Positions 36,859 through 45,948 of a stretch of 64,000 nucleotides of DNA are shown here, piece after piece (position 1 is the stretch's first letter; each line of letters starts with the position of its first letter). The position numbers were made by a program, and so were the translations under genes. The notes below the pieces were generated by a model. It searched no databases. It was not told the DNA's origin and saw only the letters and a list, made by a program, of their open reading frames with translations. The DNA comes from Candidatus Sysuiplasma jiujiangense (GTDB lineage Archaea; Thermoplasmatota; Thermoplasmata; Sysuiplasmatales; Sysuiplasmataceae), in NCBI GenBank assembly GCA_019721075.1, contig JAHEAD010000007.1, positions 34,150 to 98,149 on the forward strand, in the 5' to 3' direction.

Positions 36859-37173
36859 TCAGCTTCTGAGAACAATTTCTATATTGACCCCGTCGGGTAC
36901 CTGAATCCTCATAAGCTGTCTTAGCGCCCTGTCATCCTCGGCATCCATATCGATCATTCTCTTATGGATTCGCATTTCCCAGCGATCCCAGGTGGCACTT
37001 CCTTCGCCGTCCGGACTCTTTCTTACGGGTACAACCATTCTCTTAGTCGGGAGGGGCACCGGCCCCTTCATGGTCACTCCAGTCTTTGTCGCAATCTGCT
37101 TAATCTGGGTGCAGACCGAGTCTATTTTTGCGGGATCTGTCCCGCTCAGGGAAATTCTAGCTCTCTGCGCCAT
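36859..37173 (-). CDS. rpsJ: Ribosomal protein uS10
   Basis: A protein of about 104 residues: [20 protein letters not shown], then [35 protein letters not shown] and [10 protein letters not shown]. This is the archaeal S10 pattern. It is part of the small ribosomal subunit head. I choose ATG 37173, about 10 nt after a GTGAGG site; the frame is open to GTG 37182. It follows aEF-1A directly, as in the archaeal str operon. Confidence 0.95.
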   Translation of the reverse strand: MAQRARISLSGTDPAKIDSVCTQIKQIATKTGVTMKGPVPLPTKRMVVPVRKSPDGEGSATWDRWEMRIHKRMIDMDAEDDRALRQLMRIQVPDGVNIEIVLRS

Positions 37174-37185
37174 ATTCAACACGCC

Positions 37186-38463
37186 TCACGTAGTTCTCTT
37201 CTCTACTTCAGTGCAGACGCCGGCAGCAACCGTCTGTCCCATATCTCTGATTGCAAATCTTCCCAGCTGGGGGAAGTCCGAAGCCTTTTCAATAACCATC
37301 GGTTTTGTAGGCTCAATCTTCACGAATGCGACGTCTCCTGTTTTCAGGAATTGAGGTTTTTCCTCCTTAACACCGCCAGTAGCAGGATCAATCTTCTTCT
37401 GAAGTTCTGTAAATGTGCATGCGACTTGAGAAGTATGGCAGTGGAACACAGGCGTGTAGCCCACGGTTATCAGGCTCGGATGATTCAGAATTGCAATCTG
37501 CCCGACGAATGACTTGGCAACGGTCGGCACCGACTCCATCGGACCGGCAACATCTCCTCTTTTAATGTCTGTCTTCGCTATTCCGCGCACGTTGAAGCCG
37601 ACGTTGTCGCCAGGGTAGGCGGCTTCCATCTGTTCATGGTGCATTTCTATTGACTTTACCTCACCGGTCTTGTTTGATGGCATGAAAATGATTCTCATGT
37701 CCTTCTTCAATATTCCTGTCTCAACTCTGCCGACTGGGACCGTTCCTATTCCTGTAATCGTATAAACATCCTGAACCGGAAGCCTCAAGGGTTTGTCAGT
37801 AACCTTTGGCGGTTCCTTGAGCTTGTCGAGTGAGGACAGAAGCGTGTCACCCTTCCACCAGGAAAGATTTCCGGACGGTTCAGTTGTGTTGTCACCAACA
37901 TATGCACTTACAGGTATGAATGGAATCTCATCTACCTTGTATCTGACTGACTTCAAAAGATCGGTTACAGCCTTCTTGGTCTTTTCAAAAGCTTCCTGCG
38001 AATAGGGCGGCTGTGTAGAGTCCATTTTGTTCACGGCGACAATCAGCTGTGTAACTCCAAGGGTTCTTGCCAGAAAAACATGCTCTTTTGTCTGAGCCTC
38101 GGGACCCTTCCCAGCATCCACAACCAGGACAGCAGCGTCAGCCTGGCTCGTCCCGGTGATCATATTCTTGACAAAATCACGGTGACCAGGGGCGTCTATG
38201 ATCGTGAAATAGTATTTCGGTGTATCAAACCGTCTGTGGGAAACATCGATTGTCACTCCTCTTTCCCTTTCCTCCTTCAGGTTATCCATGACCCATGCGA
38301 ATTCGAACGTTGCCTTGCCCTTCTCTTCGGCTTCCTTCTTGTATTTTTCTATTAGGTACTGATCAACGTTTTTTGTATTGAAAAGCATCCTTCCGACTAG
38401 CGTTGACTTACCATGGTCCACGTGACCGATAAAGACTATGTTAAGATGGGGTTTGTTAGCCAT
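37186..38463 (-). CDS. tuf: Translation elongation factor 1-alpha
   Basis: A 425-residue GTPase: [15 protein letters not shown] (G1), the [16 protein letters not shown] switch, DAPGHRDF (G3), NKMD (G4), then two beta-barrel domains, with [10 protein letters not shown] and [15 protein letters not shown]. It delivers aminoacyl-tRNA to the ribosome. Its gene precedes rpsJ by about 10 nt. Downstream conservation shows no intein. Confidence 0.97.
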   Translation of the reverse strand: MANKPHLNIVFIGHVDHGKSTLVGRMLFNTKNVDQYLIEKYKKEAEEKGKATFEFAWVMDNLKEERERGVTIDVSHRRFDTPKYYFTIIDAPGHRDFVKNMITGTSQADAAVLVVDAGKGPEAQTKEHVFLARTLGVTQLIVAVNKMDSTQPPYSQEAFEKTKKAVTDLLKSVRYKVDEIPFIPVSAYVGDNTTEPSGNLSWWKGDTLLSSLDKLKEPPKVTDKPLRLPVQDVYTITGIGTVPVGRVETGILKKDMRIIFMPSNKTGEVKSIEMHHEQMEAAYPGDNVGFNVRGIAKTDIKRGDVAGPMESVPTVAKSFVGQIAILNHPSLITVGYTPVFHCHTSQVACTFTELQKKIDPATGGVKEEKPQFLKTGDVAFVKIEPTKPMVIEKASDFPQLGRFAIRDMGQTVAAGVCTEVEKRTT

Positions 38464-38795
38464 AAATTACACTCTCTTGTAACGCGGTTTTTACGCGATT
38501 TGCTTATCAATCACAGTCTTGTATTTAATGTTTTCATGAGTCTGTCAGCCTTTCAGTTACAGCCTGACCTGAATAATCCCGTTCCATATCCCGGGAATGC
38601 TTTCCGGCTCCGCGTATTTAACACTCGTGCAAAAAAATATGAACAGAAGCACTGGTTTTTTCCGCTTTGACCGTGTTTGTTGAGGTGTCAGCATTGCAGC
38701 CATCGTCCCAGAAACGTTGTGCAGATCATTGATTGAATGTCTGATTGGTTAAATCAATAAAGTGTGTGTCCTTTACAAAGACGGATTTGCAATTG

Positions 38796-39368
38796 ATGTG
38801 GTCGGAGAATCTAGTTTTTGGCCTGATACTCGGATTTACGCTTACGATTCCACCTGGGCCAATGAATGCGTTCATTGCCTCCCAGACAGTGTCAGGAGGA
38901 AGGGCCGCCGGCATCCTGACGGGCCTCGGTGCCATGACTGCCGATATGATTCTCGGAGCCATTGTGTATTCCGCCAGATCTGTTATTGACATACATGAAT
39001 ATATTCGAATTCTGTATGCAGTTGGAGCCGCGGTGCTCATATTCCTAGCATATTCTTCCTTAAAGAGCAGGAATGTTGCGGACAGCGCGACCGGGGGGAA
39101 GAGAACGTATTACCGTGCACTGATTCTTGGAATTACAAATCCATATCAGATACTCTGGTGGATAACGGCAGGACTGGCATTTGCTTACCTTGGAGGCATT
39201 ATACTCCTGATAGGTCTGTTCGCGGCAATTGCAGTATGGATAGTTTCCTTTCCTGTATTGCTTCATGCGGGAACAAGAAAATATCCTGGTCTCAGGAGGA
39301 TTATATCTGCATTTTCCTCCGTTGCTATGATTTCATTTGCGGCCTATTTTGTCTATCTGGCAGTCTGA
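38796..39368 (+). CDS. LysE/RhtB-family exporter
   Basis: A 190-residue membrane protein with about six spans. N-terminal FGLILGFTLTIPPGPMNAFIA is the LysE family signature (PGP), followed by GRAAGILTGLGAMTADMI. The C-terminal region is hydrophobic (NPYQILWWITAGLAF). Such proteins export amino acids or related small molecules. ATG 38796 is chosen over the TTG at 38745 because the upstream part is polar and unlike the family. The gene lies in opposite orientation inside the str operon, its stop 2 nt from the aEF-2 stop (convergent). Confidence 0.85.
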   Translation: MWSENLVFGLILGFTLTIPPGPMNAFIASQTVSGGRAAGILTGLGAMTADMILGAIVYSARSVIDIHEYIRILYAVGAAVLIFLAYSSLKSRNVADSATGGKRTYYRALILGITNPYQILWWITAGLAFAYLGGIILLIGLFAAIAVWIVSFPVLLHAGTRKYPGLRRIISAFSSVAMISFAAYFVYLAV

Positions 39369-39370
39369 AA

Positions 39371-42300
39371 TCATTCCGCGTAGTAATTCGCATCATAAGG
39401 CTGCGGACTCAGACCCTTTCTCTTTCTTATTTCGGGAACGACCTTGTCTGATATCTCCTTGGGCACTTTTTCATAGCCGGCATTCTCAGTTGACCACAGC
39501 GCCCTTCCCTGTGTTGCACTCCTGATGGCGCTCGCAAATCCGAACATTTCTGCGACCGGCGCCTTCGCTTCAATTACGGTATTCTCCCCATCCTGCCTCA
39601 TGTCGGCGATTATTCCGCGCCTCTGCTGTATTTCCCTGATCGCGTCTCCCATGACGTCCGGCGGGACATTGATGTAAATCTTCTGCACAGGTTCGTAGAG
39701 GGCCCTGCCAGCCACAGCCATCGCACCGTAAATCGCAGAACGCGTTGCCGGTATAACCTGTGCAGGTCCCCTGTGTATGCTGTCCTCATGCAGTTTGGCA
39801 TCCACGAGTTTGACCTTGACTTTCATAACTCTCTCCTGCGCAAGCGGGCCCAGCCTCATTGCTTCTTCAAAAGACTGTTTGCATAATTCCATCGTTTCAA
39901 AAAGATACTGTATTCCTTTGGTATAGTCTATGAATACATTCGTGTCTATGAACATCTGGACTCCTCTGGCTTCATCCCTCTCCATGCCTATTTCCTGAAG
40001 TTTTTTAGCAAGCGCTTTTGAATCCTTTATTTTACCTTCTGTTCTTATTTCGCCGCTGGCGATTGCCTGGACTACGCTTTCCTCAAGAGGCTCGACTTCG
40101 ATGTAGAATCTGTTGTGCTTGTTCGGGGACTTGCCCTCAAAAGGGCCACCTTTCCCCTCAATGCTTTCTCTGTAGACAACAATTGGTTTTGACGCGTTGA
40201 TTTCGCATTTGTAGTCATTCACTATTCTGTACTGCGTAACTTCCAGATGCAATTCACCCATTCCGGAAAGCAGATGTTCGCCTGTTTCCTGGTTGATTTC
40301 TACAGATATTGAAGGGTCGGCCTTTGCAATATTCCGCAGCACATCGATCAATTTCGGAAGATCCTTCATCTGCTTGGCCTCTATCGCCACGGTCACAACC
40401 GGCTCACTGTAGTGTGTCATTTTCTCAAACGGTTCAATTCCCTGAACCGAGCTGACTGTCGAGCCTGAAATGGCGTCTTTGAGCCCTGTAACTGCTGCAA
40501 TATTTCCTGCCCTGATCTCTTCGACTGGTATCCTGTCAGCACCAACGGAAAGCGCAACCGTCTGCACCCTGTTAGGCTGCGGCATTCCTGAAATGTAAAG
40601 TTCCTGTCCCCGTTTCAGCGTACCTGAGAATAGCCTTCCTACTGCAACTTCGCCCGCATGCTGATCAATTATTATCTTCGTAGCCATGAATATCGTCGGT
40701 CCATCCGGGTCAGACTTGATCAGTGCCTGCCCAAGCTCAGAATTCAGGTCTCCTTTCCAGATGGCCGGAATCCTGAGTTTCTGTGCATCTATCGGATTTG
40801 GATGATTTTTAACAACAGATTCCAGCACAACCCTGTGCAGGGGTATCTTCTGCGCAAGTGTCTTCTGGTCACCGTTGCGCAGGTGTTCGTAAATCTGCGG
40901 AAAAGTCATGCCGGTCTTCTTCATGTATGTAGCAGAAATTGCCCAGTTGTTGTAGGCACTTCCGAACAGAACTGTGTCATCCTCCACCCGCACGCCCCAG
41001 ATCTTCTTCAGTCCTTCCGGCGCCGCAGCGTAAATCCGCTTGTTAACATCGTTTATGATGCTTACGAACCTCCTCTGCATATCCTCCGGCGTCACCTTGA
41101 GCTCGTTTATGAGCCTGTCTACCTTATTTATGAATAGAATGGGTCTTACCCTTTCTTTCAGCGCCTGCCTGATCACTGTTTCAGTCTGGGGCATCACCTG
41201 TTCTACCGAGTCTACGAGTATTATCACTCCATCTATTGCGCGCATAGCTCTTGTGACATCGCCGCCAAAGTCAACATGCCCCGGAGTGTCAATGAGGTTA
41301 ATCAGGTAGTATTTTCCTTCGATCTCGTGCACCATTGAGGCGTTTGCCGCATTGATCGTTATTCCTCTTGCCTGTTCCTGTTCGTCATAATCGAGCAGGA
41401 GCTGTTTTCCTGCGAGCTCCTCGCTCATCATTCCTGCACCAGCAATCAGATTGTCGCTCAACGTTGTGTTATGAACAATGAGCCCTTCCACAAGCAGGTT
41501 ATGTGTTCCCTCCACCGTGAAATCATAGACAAATTCCTCGAAACTGTATTCGATTGACTCTATTTCAACAGCCACAAGCTCTGACGGGAGTGCGTATAGC
41601 ATTGCCACGGGCATTCCATCCTCCATCATTGCAATATTCGACCCTTGCGAACTGAGGCCTGACCCCTCTCCTGCAGTTTCAGGGTTGGAAACAAAGCTTT
41701 CGACTTTGCTTATATCGCTCAGAAAATTTCTGCTGTCCGGATCCAGTGCGACCCTGATGCCGAAGCGCAGGAGGGCAAGTGATACAGCATGCAGAAAAGT
41801 TCTTTTCCGGCTGTCCATTTTTTCAGGATTCATTCTGTTTATCATTCCGGCTATCAGATCTAATGCCAGATCACTCTGCAGGCGGTAAAAAACTCCGCCA
41901 TTTCCATTCCCACCGAATAATTTTTGCAGTACACCTGTTTCGTTGCCCTCTTCAAGCCCGGCAAAAAGCTTACCGATGAGTTCCTTCCGGTCTTTGCAGT
42001 TTATCTGCTCATCTGCAAGAAGTGACGTCTCGCTTAATTCCAAATCACCAATATCGAGGAATGCCGGGGCTATGAGTCTGTCACCAGGTTTTAGTTCACA
42101 CGATCGGAGTTCTGCAGTTTGACCATCCCGTAGAACAACAAATTTGTGTTCCGGAGTCACCGTAACTTCTCTTCCGTTATTTGGCTTAATCTTCAGCAGT
42201 TTTTCATCATTCCTGATCTTCCATACATGGGTGATCGGCCGTTTCTCCAGCTTCATTTCCTGTGTGTTAAGGCTAACAGTAACCTCCTTCCCACGGACCG

Positions 42301-42520
42301 TGTAGACGGTATTGTCCCTGTCTGAGAAAACAGGCTGCCCATGCGAGTACTTCCTGTAGAGTTCGTCGGCCGGAAGCCATGAGCCGTTGGAATAAACCAT
42401 GGAATTCCCGCTCATGCATTTGCCATGGTCTATGTGTGCTGCCGTTCCGATATTTCTTATGTATCTCGGATCTTTCATTATGGCTTGAGCTCTTGCAATA
42501 TTGTCTTCCTTTCTGCCCAA
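39371..42520 (-). CDS. fusA: Translation elongation factor 2, interrupted in frame by an intein
   Basis: The 1049-residue frame contains a 732-residue aEF-2 plus a 317-residue intein. EF-2 parts: AHIDHGK|TTLSDNLIAGAG (P-loop split by the intein), EQARGITINAANASM, DTPGHVDFGGDV, NKVDR, and C-terminal domains with EVTQYRIVNDY and a HEDSIHRGPAQVIPATRSA loop where the diphthamide His is expected. aEF-2 translocates tRNA and mRNA on the ribosome. The protein can work only after protein splicing, because G1 is split. It follows rpsG by 25 nt. Confidence 0.96.
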   Translation of the reverse strand: MGRKEDNIARAQAIMKDPRYIRNIGTAAHIDHGKCMSGNSMVYSNGSWLPADELYRKYSHGQPVFSDRDNTVYTVRGKEVTVSLNTQEMKLEKRPITHVWKIRNDEKLLKIKPNNGREVTVTPEHKFVVLRDGQTAELRSCELKPGDRLIAPAFLDIGDLELSETSLLADEQINCKDRKELIGKLFAGLEEGNETGVLQKLFGGNGNGGVFYRLQSDLALDLIAGMINRMNPEKMDSRKRTFLHAVSLALLRFGIRVALDPDSRNFLSDISKVESFVSNPETAGEGSGLSSQGSNIAMMEDGMPVAMLYALPSELVAVEIESIEYSFEEFVYDFTVEGTHNLLVEGLIVHNTTLSDNLIAGAGMMSEELAGKQLLLDYDEQEQARGITINAANASMVHEIEGKYYLINLIDTPGHVDFGGDVTRAMRAIDGVIILVDSVEQVMPQTETVIRQALKERVRPILFINKVDRLINELKVTPEDMQRRFVSIINDVNKRIYAAAPEGLKKIWGVRVEDDTVLFGSAYNNWAISATYMKKTGMTFPQIYEHLRNGDQKTLAQKIPLHRVVLESVVKNHPNPIDAQKLRIPAIWKGDLNSELGQALIKSDPDGPTIFMATKIIIDQHAGEVAVGRLFSGTLKRGQELYISGMPQPNRVQTVALSVGADRIPVEEIRAGNIAAVTGLKDAISGSTVSSVQGIEPFEKMTHYSEPVVTVAIEAKQMKDLPKLIDVLRNIAKADPSISVEINQETGEHLLSGMGELHLEVTQYRIVNDYKCEINASKPIVVYRESIEGKGGPFEGKSPNKHNRFYIEVEPLEESVVQAIASGEIRTEGKIKDSKALAKKLQEIGMERDEARGVQMFIDTNVFIDYTKGIQYLFETMELCKQSFEEAMRLGPLAQERVMKVKVKLVDAKLHEDSIHRGPAQVIPATRSAIYGAMAVAGRALYEPVQKIYINVPPDVMGDAIREIQQRRGIIADMRQDGENTVIEAKAPVAEMFGFASAIRSATQGRALWSTENAGYEKVPKEISDKVVPEIRKRKGLSPQPYDANYYAE
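41468..42418 (-). other. Intein in the EF-2 P-loop (residues 35-351 of the precursor)
   Basis: Splicing blocks are present. Block A begins with the nucleophile Cys (CMSGNSMVYSNGSW). Block B is GREVTVTPEHKFVV with the TxxH pair. Blocks F and G are VYDFTVEGTHNLL and GLIVHN, followed by Thr as the +1 extein residue. The central about 150 residues have no clear LAGLIDADG motif. They retain LALDLIAGMINRMNP and TFLHAVSLALLRFGIRV, which resemble a degenerate DOD endonuclease second half. The insertion is between Lys and Thr of the G1 motif (HGK|TT). Confidence 0.9.
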
Positions 42521-42545
42521 TTAAATCGCCCTTCTAAAGTGTGCG

Positions 42546-43193
42546 TCAGCGAGCCGACATTGCGACTCTCTCAATCTCATCTCTCTTTGAAACAGCCGAA
42601 CTTGTCATGTCGCCGTTTGATGCGAGAACTATTTCATCTGCCAGACACTGCTCTATTGATTTGGTAGATCCATGTGAAGCACCGACCGCTCCAAGACAAA
42701 TGTACCTCAGTGCCAAATCCAGCCTCCTGGAGGACGACACATCTACTGCCTTTGGCACAGATATGCCACCAAACTGAAGCCTGGTTATTTCCTCTCTGGG
42801 AGCGGAATGCTCGATCGCGTTTACAAGGATCTGCACAGGATTCTTACCGGTTTTTGAACTTATAATTTCAAAAGCCTTCTCTACGGTCTTAAGCGACTTG
42901 CTTTTCTTGCCTGTGTAGTTTTCGGTTCTCATCATCTGGTTTGCAAGTCTTTCGACAATATTCACTTTAGTTTTACCAAAATTTTTGTTGGCATGCTTGC
43001 CCGATGTATGCGGGACATATATCGGAGTCAGGTTTATGTACCTCAAAAGGCCAGGATCGGAGACGATGACCTCTGACAGATCGTACTTTCCGAAAAGAAG
43101 CGCATTGTAGAGAAGTACCTGCTCGGGCTCTTCGTTTTTTTCCTTTTGCTCTTCTTCAGATTCATTTTCAATATCAATATCATCGTCGGGCAT
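42546..43193 (-). CDS. rpsG: Ribosomal protein uS7
   Basis: A 215-residue protein with an acidic N-terminal extension (DDDIDIENESEEEQKEKNEE), then the conserved S7 core: YINLTPIYVPHTSGKHANK, NIVERLANQMM, KSKSLKTVEKAFEII, NPVQILVNAIEHSAPREE and the C-terminal VSKRDEIERVAMSAR. It binds the 3' domain of 16S rRNA. It lies 6 nt after rpsL. Confidence 0.96.
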   Translation of the reverse strand: MPDDDIDIENESEEEQKEKNEEPEQVLLYNALLFGKYDLSEVIVSDPGLLRYINLTPIYVPHTSGKHANKNFGKTKVNIVERLANQMMRTENYTGKKSKSLKTVEKAFEIISSKTGKNPVQILVNAIEHSAPREEITRLQFGGISVPKAVDVSSSRRLDLALRYICLGAVGASHGSTKSIEQCLADEIVLASNGDMTSSAVSKRDEIERVAMSAR

Positions 43194-43199
43194 GATTCA

Positions 43200-43628
43200 T
43201 CACCTGACCGGTTTTTCTTTTCTGCCTCGTACCATCTCATTCAGAGAAACGTTGTTCACCTTGATGACCTTGAATCTTACGCCTGGGATATCACCATATG
43301 ACCTTCCCATCCTGCCTCCAATGCCTTCGACCAGCACCTCATCGTGTTCATCAATAAAATTTATGGCGCCATCACCAACGGCAAAAGCGGTTATCTGCCT
43401 TCCGTTCTTGATTAACTGCACCTTGACGCATTTTCGTATCGCAGAATTGGGCTGTTTCGCCTCAATGCCTACCTTCTCCAGAACGATGCCCCTGGCCTGT
43501 GGTGCCCCCTCAAGGGGATCCGACTTCTCCTTGAGCCTGAGAATTCTCCTCTTGTAGGCTCTTTCGCTCCATCTGAATTTTTTCCTGCTGTTGTTTAATT
43601 TCCTAGCAGTGTTCATGCCACGGGCCAT
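43200..43628 (-). CDS. rpsL: Ribosomal protein uS12
   Basis: A 142-residue protein: [20 protein letters not shown], then [36 protein letters not shown], and [22 protein letters not shown] split into its usual loops. It takes part in decoding-site fidelity. It is the first gene of the str operon; an AT-rich tatata element lies about 100 nt upstream on the minus strand (near 43728-43735). Confidence 0.97.
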   Translation of the reverse strand: MARGMNTARKLNNSRKKFRWSERAYKRRILRLKEKSDPLEGAPQARGIVLEKVGIEAKQPNSAIRKCVKVQLIKNGRQITAFAVGDGAINFIDEHDEVLVEGIGGRMGRSYGDIPGVRFKVIKVNNVSLNEMVRGRKEKPVR

Positions 43629-43959
43629 TATTATTACTCCTCTATCATGACAGCTACAAACAGCGTTTTCTTTCCAACGGAAGGAATATACCGTAATGTG
43701 CGCAGTGAAATCATAGCAAAATGTCGCTCAATATATACGTTTCTATGGTCTCCATGTTTAGCATTGAGCCGTCAGGCTATCTTCTGTCATGGGAGAATGC
43801 AGGTGTATTCATGGTCTCATGTGATGCATGACATTTACAGGCTTAATGAAGGCGTGGCATGCCAGTTCCATGCCACGCAGGGCAGATAGAGCTGACTGTG
43901 CCCGCCACATGTAACGGGACAAAAGTTGCCAAGAAGAGGCCGCGTTAGCCCATGATTTC
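43629..43959. other. Intergenic region upstream of rpsL
   Basis: No gene is supported. It holds the presumed str-operon promoter on the minus strand and leads into the TnpB relic on the plus strand. Confidence 0.4.
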
Positions 43960-44556
43960 AACCCTGCGATGGAGCGACCGCCAGAAGTATGTGTACCAAC
44001 ATCATCGACAGGCTGCGAACTATCGCCATAAAGGAACTGCTGAAGATGAATATATTGTGAACACGCTTTCATTCTGTTGCATCGGCGAGGGTATCATCGG
44101 CAACAACCGTCATCGGTTATTTTTCAGGAGGACGCCGTGACACAGGCAAAGGGAGGCGGTTCAGAAGATGGTTTAACCGCATTGTGAACTCAATGCCGTT
44201 CTACAGCCTGATGTCCATGACGGAATACAAGGCGATGTGGAAGAATGTGCCGGTCGTCTATGCCGGCGAGGCATACACATCAAAGCAGTGCCATGTCTGT
44301 CATGATATGGGGAGTTGAGGAACATAATCCTCCTTTGAATGTGATGCATTCGGGTGACGCGGAAATGCAGATATGAACGGCACTCTCAACATAGGACAGC
44401 GTTGGGAGAGGTTCATGTCGCTTGCCGGCCGGAACGGGGCTGACTCGACACGGCCCATAAACCCGGCGGTGCGATATCCATGGAGGATGGACTTAACGGG
44501 AACCCCAACGATTCTAATCGTGGGAGGATGTCAGTCAAGAATTCAGCAGTCAGAGA
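43960..44556 (+). pseudogene. IS200/IS605-type TnpB relic
   Basis: Plus-strand frames reassemble a TnpB C-terminus. NIIDRLRTIAIKELL is followed by RRRFRRWFNRIVNSMPFY, MTEYKAMWKN, VPVVYAGEAYTSKQCHVC (the first zinc-ribbon pair) and, in another frame, FECDAFG with NADMNGTLNIGQR (the second half of the ribbon and the RuvC-type final Asp block). Stops and frame changes separate the pieces, so no nuclease is made. The relic lies between the str operon and the ars genes. Confidence 0.75.
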
Positions 44557-44952
44557 TTAAAACACACTGATGGTTGAAACCCTCCTCTGGATTTCATCCC
44601 TAATTTTTCTAACCTCATCAATCGATTTTCCCTTTGGATCTTCCAGTGCCCAGTCAACAAGTTTTTTATTCATTTCAGCAATCATCGGTTTCGGACAGGC
44701 CTGTTCCACGGAGCACCCCATGGTTATTACCATTTCTGCATCTTCAATCATCCTCCGTGTCAGCATTTTTGGTTTACTTGCTGAAACATCCAATCCTATT
44801 TCCGACATAACCTGCACAACCACCGGATTTGGGCTTGATGCAGGGACGGTTCCTGCGCTCTCCGCTTGCAGTCCAATCGCCTTCGCGAAAGCTTCAGCCA
44901 TAATGCTTCTGCCCGCATTCTCAACACAAACAAAAAGCAATTTTCCCGGCAA
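44557..44952 (-). CDS. arsC: Arsenate reductase, low-molecular-weight phosphatase type
   Basis: A 131-residue protein with the LMW-PTPase P-loop LLFVCVENAGRSIMAEAF (C-x5-R-S), ITMGCSVEQACP carrying the later redox cysteine(s), and VDWALEDPKGKSIDEVR with the Asp-Pro loop. It reduces arsenate to arsenite using a thiol relay. It lies 14 nt downstream of arsR on the same strand. Confidence 0.93.
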   Translation of the reverse strand: MPGKLLFVCVENAGRSIMAEAFAKAIGLQAESAGTVPASSPNPVVVQVMSEIGLDVSASKPKMLTRRMIEDAEMVITMGCSVEQACPKPMIAEMNKKLVDWALEDPKGKSIDEVRKIRDEIQRRVSTISVF

Positions 44953-44966
44953 AAAATCACACTCCT

Positions 44967-45374
44967 TCAGCCGGCAGCTGTAGTTCTGACTGTCACTGTC
45001 GGTTCGGACAGTCTGTTATCGATTTTCCCATTAACGTGCTGTTTCCTGTTTCGGTAAATCGAATCTGTGAGAAGTATCACGTCGCTTATCCTTTCCCCCG
45101 TCAGGCCAAAATATGTCCATTTTCCCTGCGGCCTTCTATATATTATGCCTGCTTCCTCAAGCGTTTTAAGATGATGCGTTACAGTTGGCTGTGACAGCTT
45201 CAGGGCGGAAGCAATCTCGCAGGTGCAGGTTTCTCCATACAATGCAAGTATTCGCACTATCAGCAGCCTGGCAGGTTCTGCCAGAGCACTGAATACCGAA
45301 ACCAGCCCGGATAGTGATTCCTGATTTGGGTCAATTGTAATTTTCCGTGGAATGCATGTTTCCATGCCCTTCAC
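44967..45374 (-). CDS. arsR: ArsR arsenic-responsive repressor
   Basis: A 135-residue winged-helix protein: FSALAEPARLLIVRILAL, the metal-site motif ETCTCEIASALKLSQPTV in alpha-3 (Cys-x-Cys), THHLKTLEEAGIIYRRPQGKW. ArsR proteins leave DNA on binding As(III). It is divergent from arsDA, and both start regions carry the same AT-rich element, suggesting that it controls both directions. Confidence 0.93.
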   Translation of the reverse strand: MKGMETCIPRKITIDPNQESLSGLVSVFSALAEPARLLIVRILALYGETCTCEIASALKLSQPTVTHHLKTLEEAGIIYRRPQGKWTYFGLTGERISDVILLTDSIYRNRKQHVNGKIDNRLSEPTVTVRTTAAG

Positions 45375-45387
45375 TATACTTTCAGTT

Positions 45388-45410
45388 AAATTTAAATTTA
45401 TCTATTTGTA
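45388..45410 (-). promoter_or_regulatory. Promoter/possible ArsR operator of arsR-arsC
   Basis: On the minus strand the sequence reads CAAATAGATAAATTTAAATTT, 14-36 nt before the arsR start. It matches the element before arsD in sequence and distance, combining a TATA-like core with a likely ArsR binding site. Confidence 0.55.
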
Positions 45411-45517
45411 CTATGATTCAAGCTGTCTAATTCCTCCACCATTTTTTGTATCCATCCCGGAATATCGAAGTATTCAGTTGGAAAGATAGGAAATTTCGGA
45501 TTGATTTGCATAAAATT

Positions 45518-45540
45518 CAAATAGATGTAAATAAATTTGA
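45518..45540 (+). promoter_or_regulatory. Promoter/possible ArsR operator of arsD-arsA
   Basis: caaatagatgtaaataaattt and the next two bases lie 13-35 nt before the arsD ATG. The CAAATAGAT block and following AAAT/AATTT core are shared with the divergent arsR promoter. Confidence 0.55.
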
Positions 45541-45552
45541 CCCAGGATAACA

Positions 45553-45942
45553 ATGAGTAATTCAGAACATTCAAGGAAAGAATTGAGAGTGTTTTATCCT
45601 GATATGAAATATTCCGGAAGTGAGGCGACCAGCTCAGAAAGGGTCTTTGAGGTGTACGATCCTCCTATGTGTTGTTCCACCGGTGTCTGCGGTCCTTCTG
45701 TGGACACAGTGCTTATTGAGTTTGCCCAAAACTTGGAGTGGCTGAAAAGGAAGGGGGTGGATGTTGTCAGATACAACCTCTCACAGCAGCCCGGAGCGTT
45801 TGTTCAGAATTCTGAAGTCAGCAGACTGCTGTCTGCGGAGGGAAACGGCTGCCTTCCAATAACCATGCTTAACGGAAAGGTTGTAACTTCAAGATCTTAT
45901 CCCGGGCGAGACGAACTGGCAAGAATCCTTGATTTGGAGTGA
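45553..45942 (+). CDS. arsD: ArsD arsenic metallochaperone
   Basis: A 129-residue thioredoxin-fold protein: VYDPPMCCSTGVCGPSVD (the Cys-Cys...Cys As(III) site), RYNLSQQPGAFVQN, and LPITMLNGKVV (cis-Pro region). ArsD hands arsenite to the ArsA ATPase. Both genes are adjacent here, 6 nt apart. Confidence 0.93.
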   Translation: MSNSEHSRKELRVFYPDMKYSGSEATSSERVFEVYDPPMCCSTGVCGPSVDTVLIEFAQNLEWLKRKGVDVVRYNLSQQPGAFVQNSEVSRLLSAEGNGCLPITMLNGKVVTSRSYPGRDELARILDLE

Positions 45943-45948
45943 AATGCG

